The notes beneath the pieces were generated by a model. That model was not told the origin of the DNA and did no database searches. It saw nothing but the letters and a program-made list of their open reading frames with translations. Positions 63,210 through 64,000 of a stretch of 64,000 nucleotides of DNA are shown here, one piece after another. The DNA comes from Paenibacillus zeisoli. Lineage in GTDB: Bacteria > Bacillota > Bacilli > Paenibacillales > Paenibacillaceae. Location of the stretch: assembly GCF_003994465.1 (NCBI RefSeq), contig NZ_RZNX01000002.1:549550-613549 (forward strand), written 5' to 3'. The position numbers and the translations under genes were made by a program. The first letter of the stretch is position 1. The number at the start of each line of letters is the position of its first letter.

Positions 63210-64000
63210 TTTTTCTTGTTGGCCTCCTTGTTGGTGCCTCTTGCCGGTGTACCGGCCTTCAGATTGGATCCACCTCTCTTGGATTTACCGCTCACGGGTG
63301 CGGCCTCAACAACAGCCACTTCACCAGCCGGTTTCTTATAGAGGAAGTAGTTCTGAACAATCGTGTAGATATTACTGAAGAACCAATATAAAGGAAGTGC
63401 GGAAGGGAAGTTGTAAGCCATGATAAAGATCAACACAGGATAGATAAACATCATGAACTGCATAGGTCCCTGCATTCCGCTTGGATTCATATTGGACATC
63501 ATCTTGGTCTGAATAAATGTACTTATTGCAGCTAATGCCGGCAGGATGAACAAATGGTCCGGCTGGCCAAGTTGAAGCCACAAGAACGGATGCTCCCGGA
63601 TAGCTGAGTTGTAAATAATAGAGTTATACAGCGCAATGAATACAGGCATCTGAATGATCAGCGGCAAGCAGCCTGCCATCGGATTAACCTTATTCTCCTG
63701 GAACAACTTCATGGTCTCCTGCTGTTGAAGCTGCGGATTATCCTTGTACTGCTCTTTGATCTTCGCAAGCTGCGGCTGGATCGCCTGCATGGCCTTCGAA
63801 CTCTTCACCTGTTTAAGGGTAAGCGGCAATATAATTGTCCGCACAATAATCACCATGACCAAGATCGCCAGCCCGTACTCCCCGCCGAACCATCTGGCGA
63901 ACGTATCAAGGGCAAGTGAGAAATAGTAGACTACATTTTTTTGCCAGAAGGAACTGCTGTTAGCCATGTCCTCTGTAGTGTGTGTTGGCGTTGCACTTGG
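63206..64000 (-). CDS. yidC: Membrane protein insertase YidC/SpoIIIJ (5' end outside window)
   Basis: The frame stays open to the window edge (about 264 residues seen). An ATG at 63967 exists, but SpoIIIJ-type proteins have an N-terminal lipoprotein signal before this point, and PSATPTHTTED upstream of it looks like the linker after the lipid-anchored Cys. Five-TM core: ARWFGGEYGLAILVMVIIVRTIILPLTLKQ, KVNPMAGCLPLIIQMPVFIALYNSI, LPALAAISTFIQTKMM and FPSALPLYWFFSNIYTIVQNYFL, with the conserved Arg. Basic C-tail (SKRGGSNLKAG, NKKK). It inserts membrane proteins. Confidence 0.96.
   Translation of the reverse strand, partial: PSATPTHTTEDMANSSSFWQKNVVYYFSLALDTFARWFGGEYGLAILVMVIIVRTIILPLTLKQVKSSKAMQAIQPQLAKIKEQYKDNPQLQQQETMKLFQENKVNPMAGCLPLIIQMPVFIALYNSIIYNSAIREHPFLWLQLGQPDHLFILPALAAISTFIQTKMMSNMNPSGMQGPMQFMMFIYPVLIFIMAYNFPSALPLYWFFSNIYTIVQNYFLYKKPAGEVAVVEAAPVSGKSKRGGSNLKAGTPARGTNKEANKKK

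Overview
The window reads as about 64 kb of a low-to-mid GC Gram-positive chromosome, most likely a Paenibacillus or close relative, lying just to one side of oriC. The evidence is gene order: the walRKHIJ-htrC block, yybS-gdpP-rplI-dnaC with purA nearby, rpsF-ssb-rpsR, and parB-parA-noc-rsmG-mnmG-mnmE-jag-yidC, together with two perfect parS sites and small Firmicute proteins (YjzC, YyaC, a CxxH/CxxC protein). Almost all core genes are on the minus strand. In relatives yidC is followed by rnpA, rpmH and then oriC/dnaA, so the origin should lie a short distance past the right edge.

Layout. 1-8.3 kb is an accessory stretch of small regulator-target clusters: a TetR regulator divergent from an isochorismatase-type hydrolase and a DHA2 drug exporter; Lrp divergent from a GNAT acetyltransferase; a CGNR regulator upstream of a VOC protein coupled to a PNPOx-like protein; and MarR-MOSC divergent from DoxX-CDGSH. 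8.4-14.2 kb is an AT-rich island with a frameshifted XRE/MmyB-type regulator, a large SF2 helicase with a nuclease-like C-terminus, gene debris, an unusual nucleotidyltransferase-alpha/beta-hydrolase fusion and a degenerate SEC-C remnant. This is the best candidate for an undescribed (possibly defence) system.

14.2-25.2 kb holds rlmH, a 90-bp relic of a diguanylate cyclase gene, a tiny basic protein, an intact membrane-bound diguanylate cyclase, the CxxH/CxxC protein, and a glycerol regulon (glpP, glpF, glpK, glpD) with antitermination leaders before glpF and glpD. 25.2-32.5 kb is the cell-wall homeostasis block (walR, walK, walH, walI, walJ, then htrC), with a LysM-G5-M23 peptidase upstream and a MITE-like repeat between that peptidase gene and its terminator. 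32.7-42.1 kb holds purA, the replicative helicase, L9, the c-di-AMP phosphodiesterase GdpP, YybS, a MazG-like protein, a CBS protein and an LCP wall-polymer ligase. 42.7-48.5 kb is a five-gene peptide-type ABC importer. 49-64 kb is the origin-proximal core: S18-SSB-S6 with a probable S6:S18 leader, a tRNA-Ser, MscS, YyaC, ParAB/Noc, RsmG, MnmG, MnmE, Jag and YidC.

Functional themes are envelope sensing and remodelling (WalRK, HtrC, M23, LCP, GdpP, YidC), chromosome segregation (ParABS, Noc), translation and tRNA modification (RlmH, RsmG, MnmE/MnmG) and glycerol catabolism. All calls come from reading the sequence and recalled family motifs; no database search was run. Percentages and alignments quoted are by eye.
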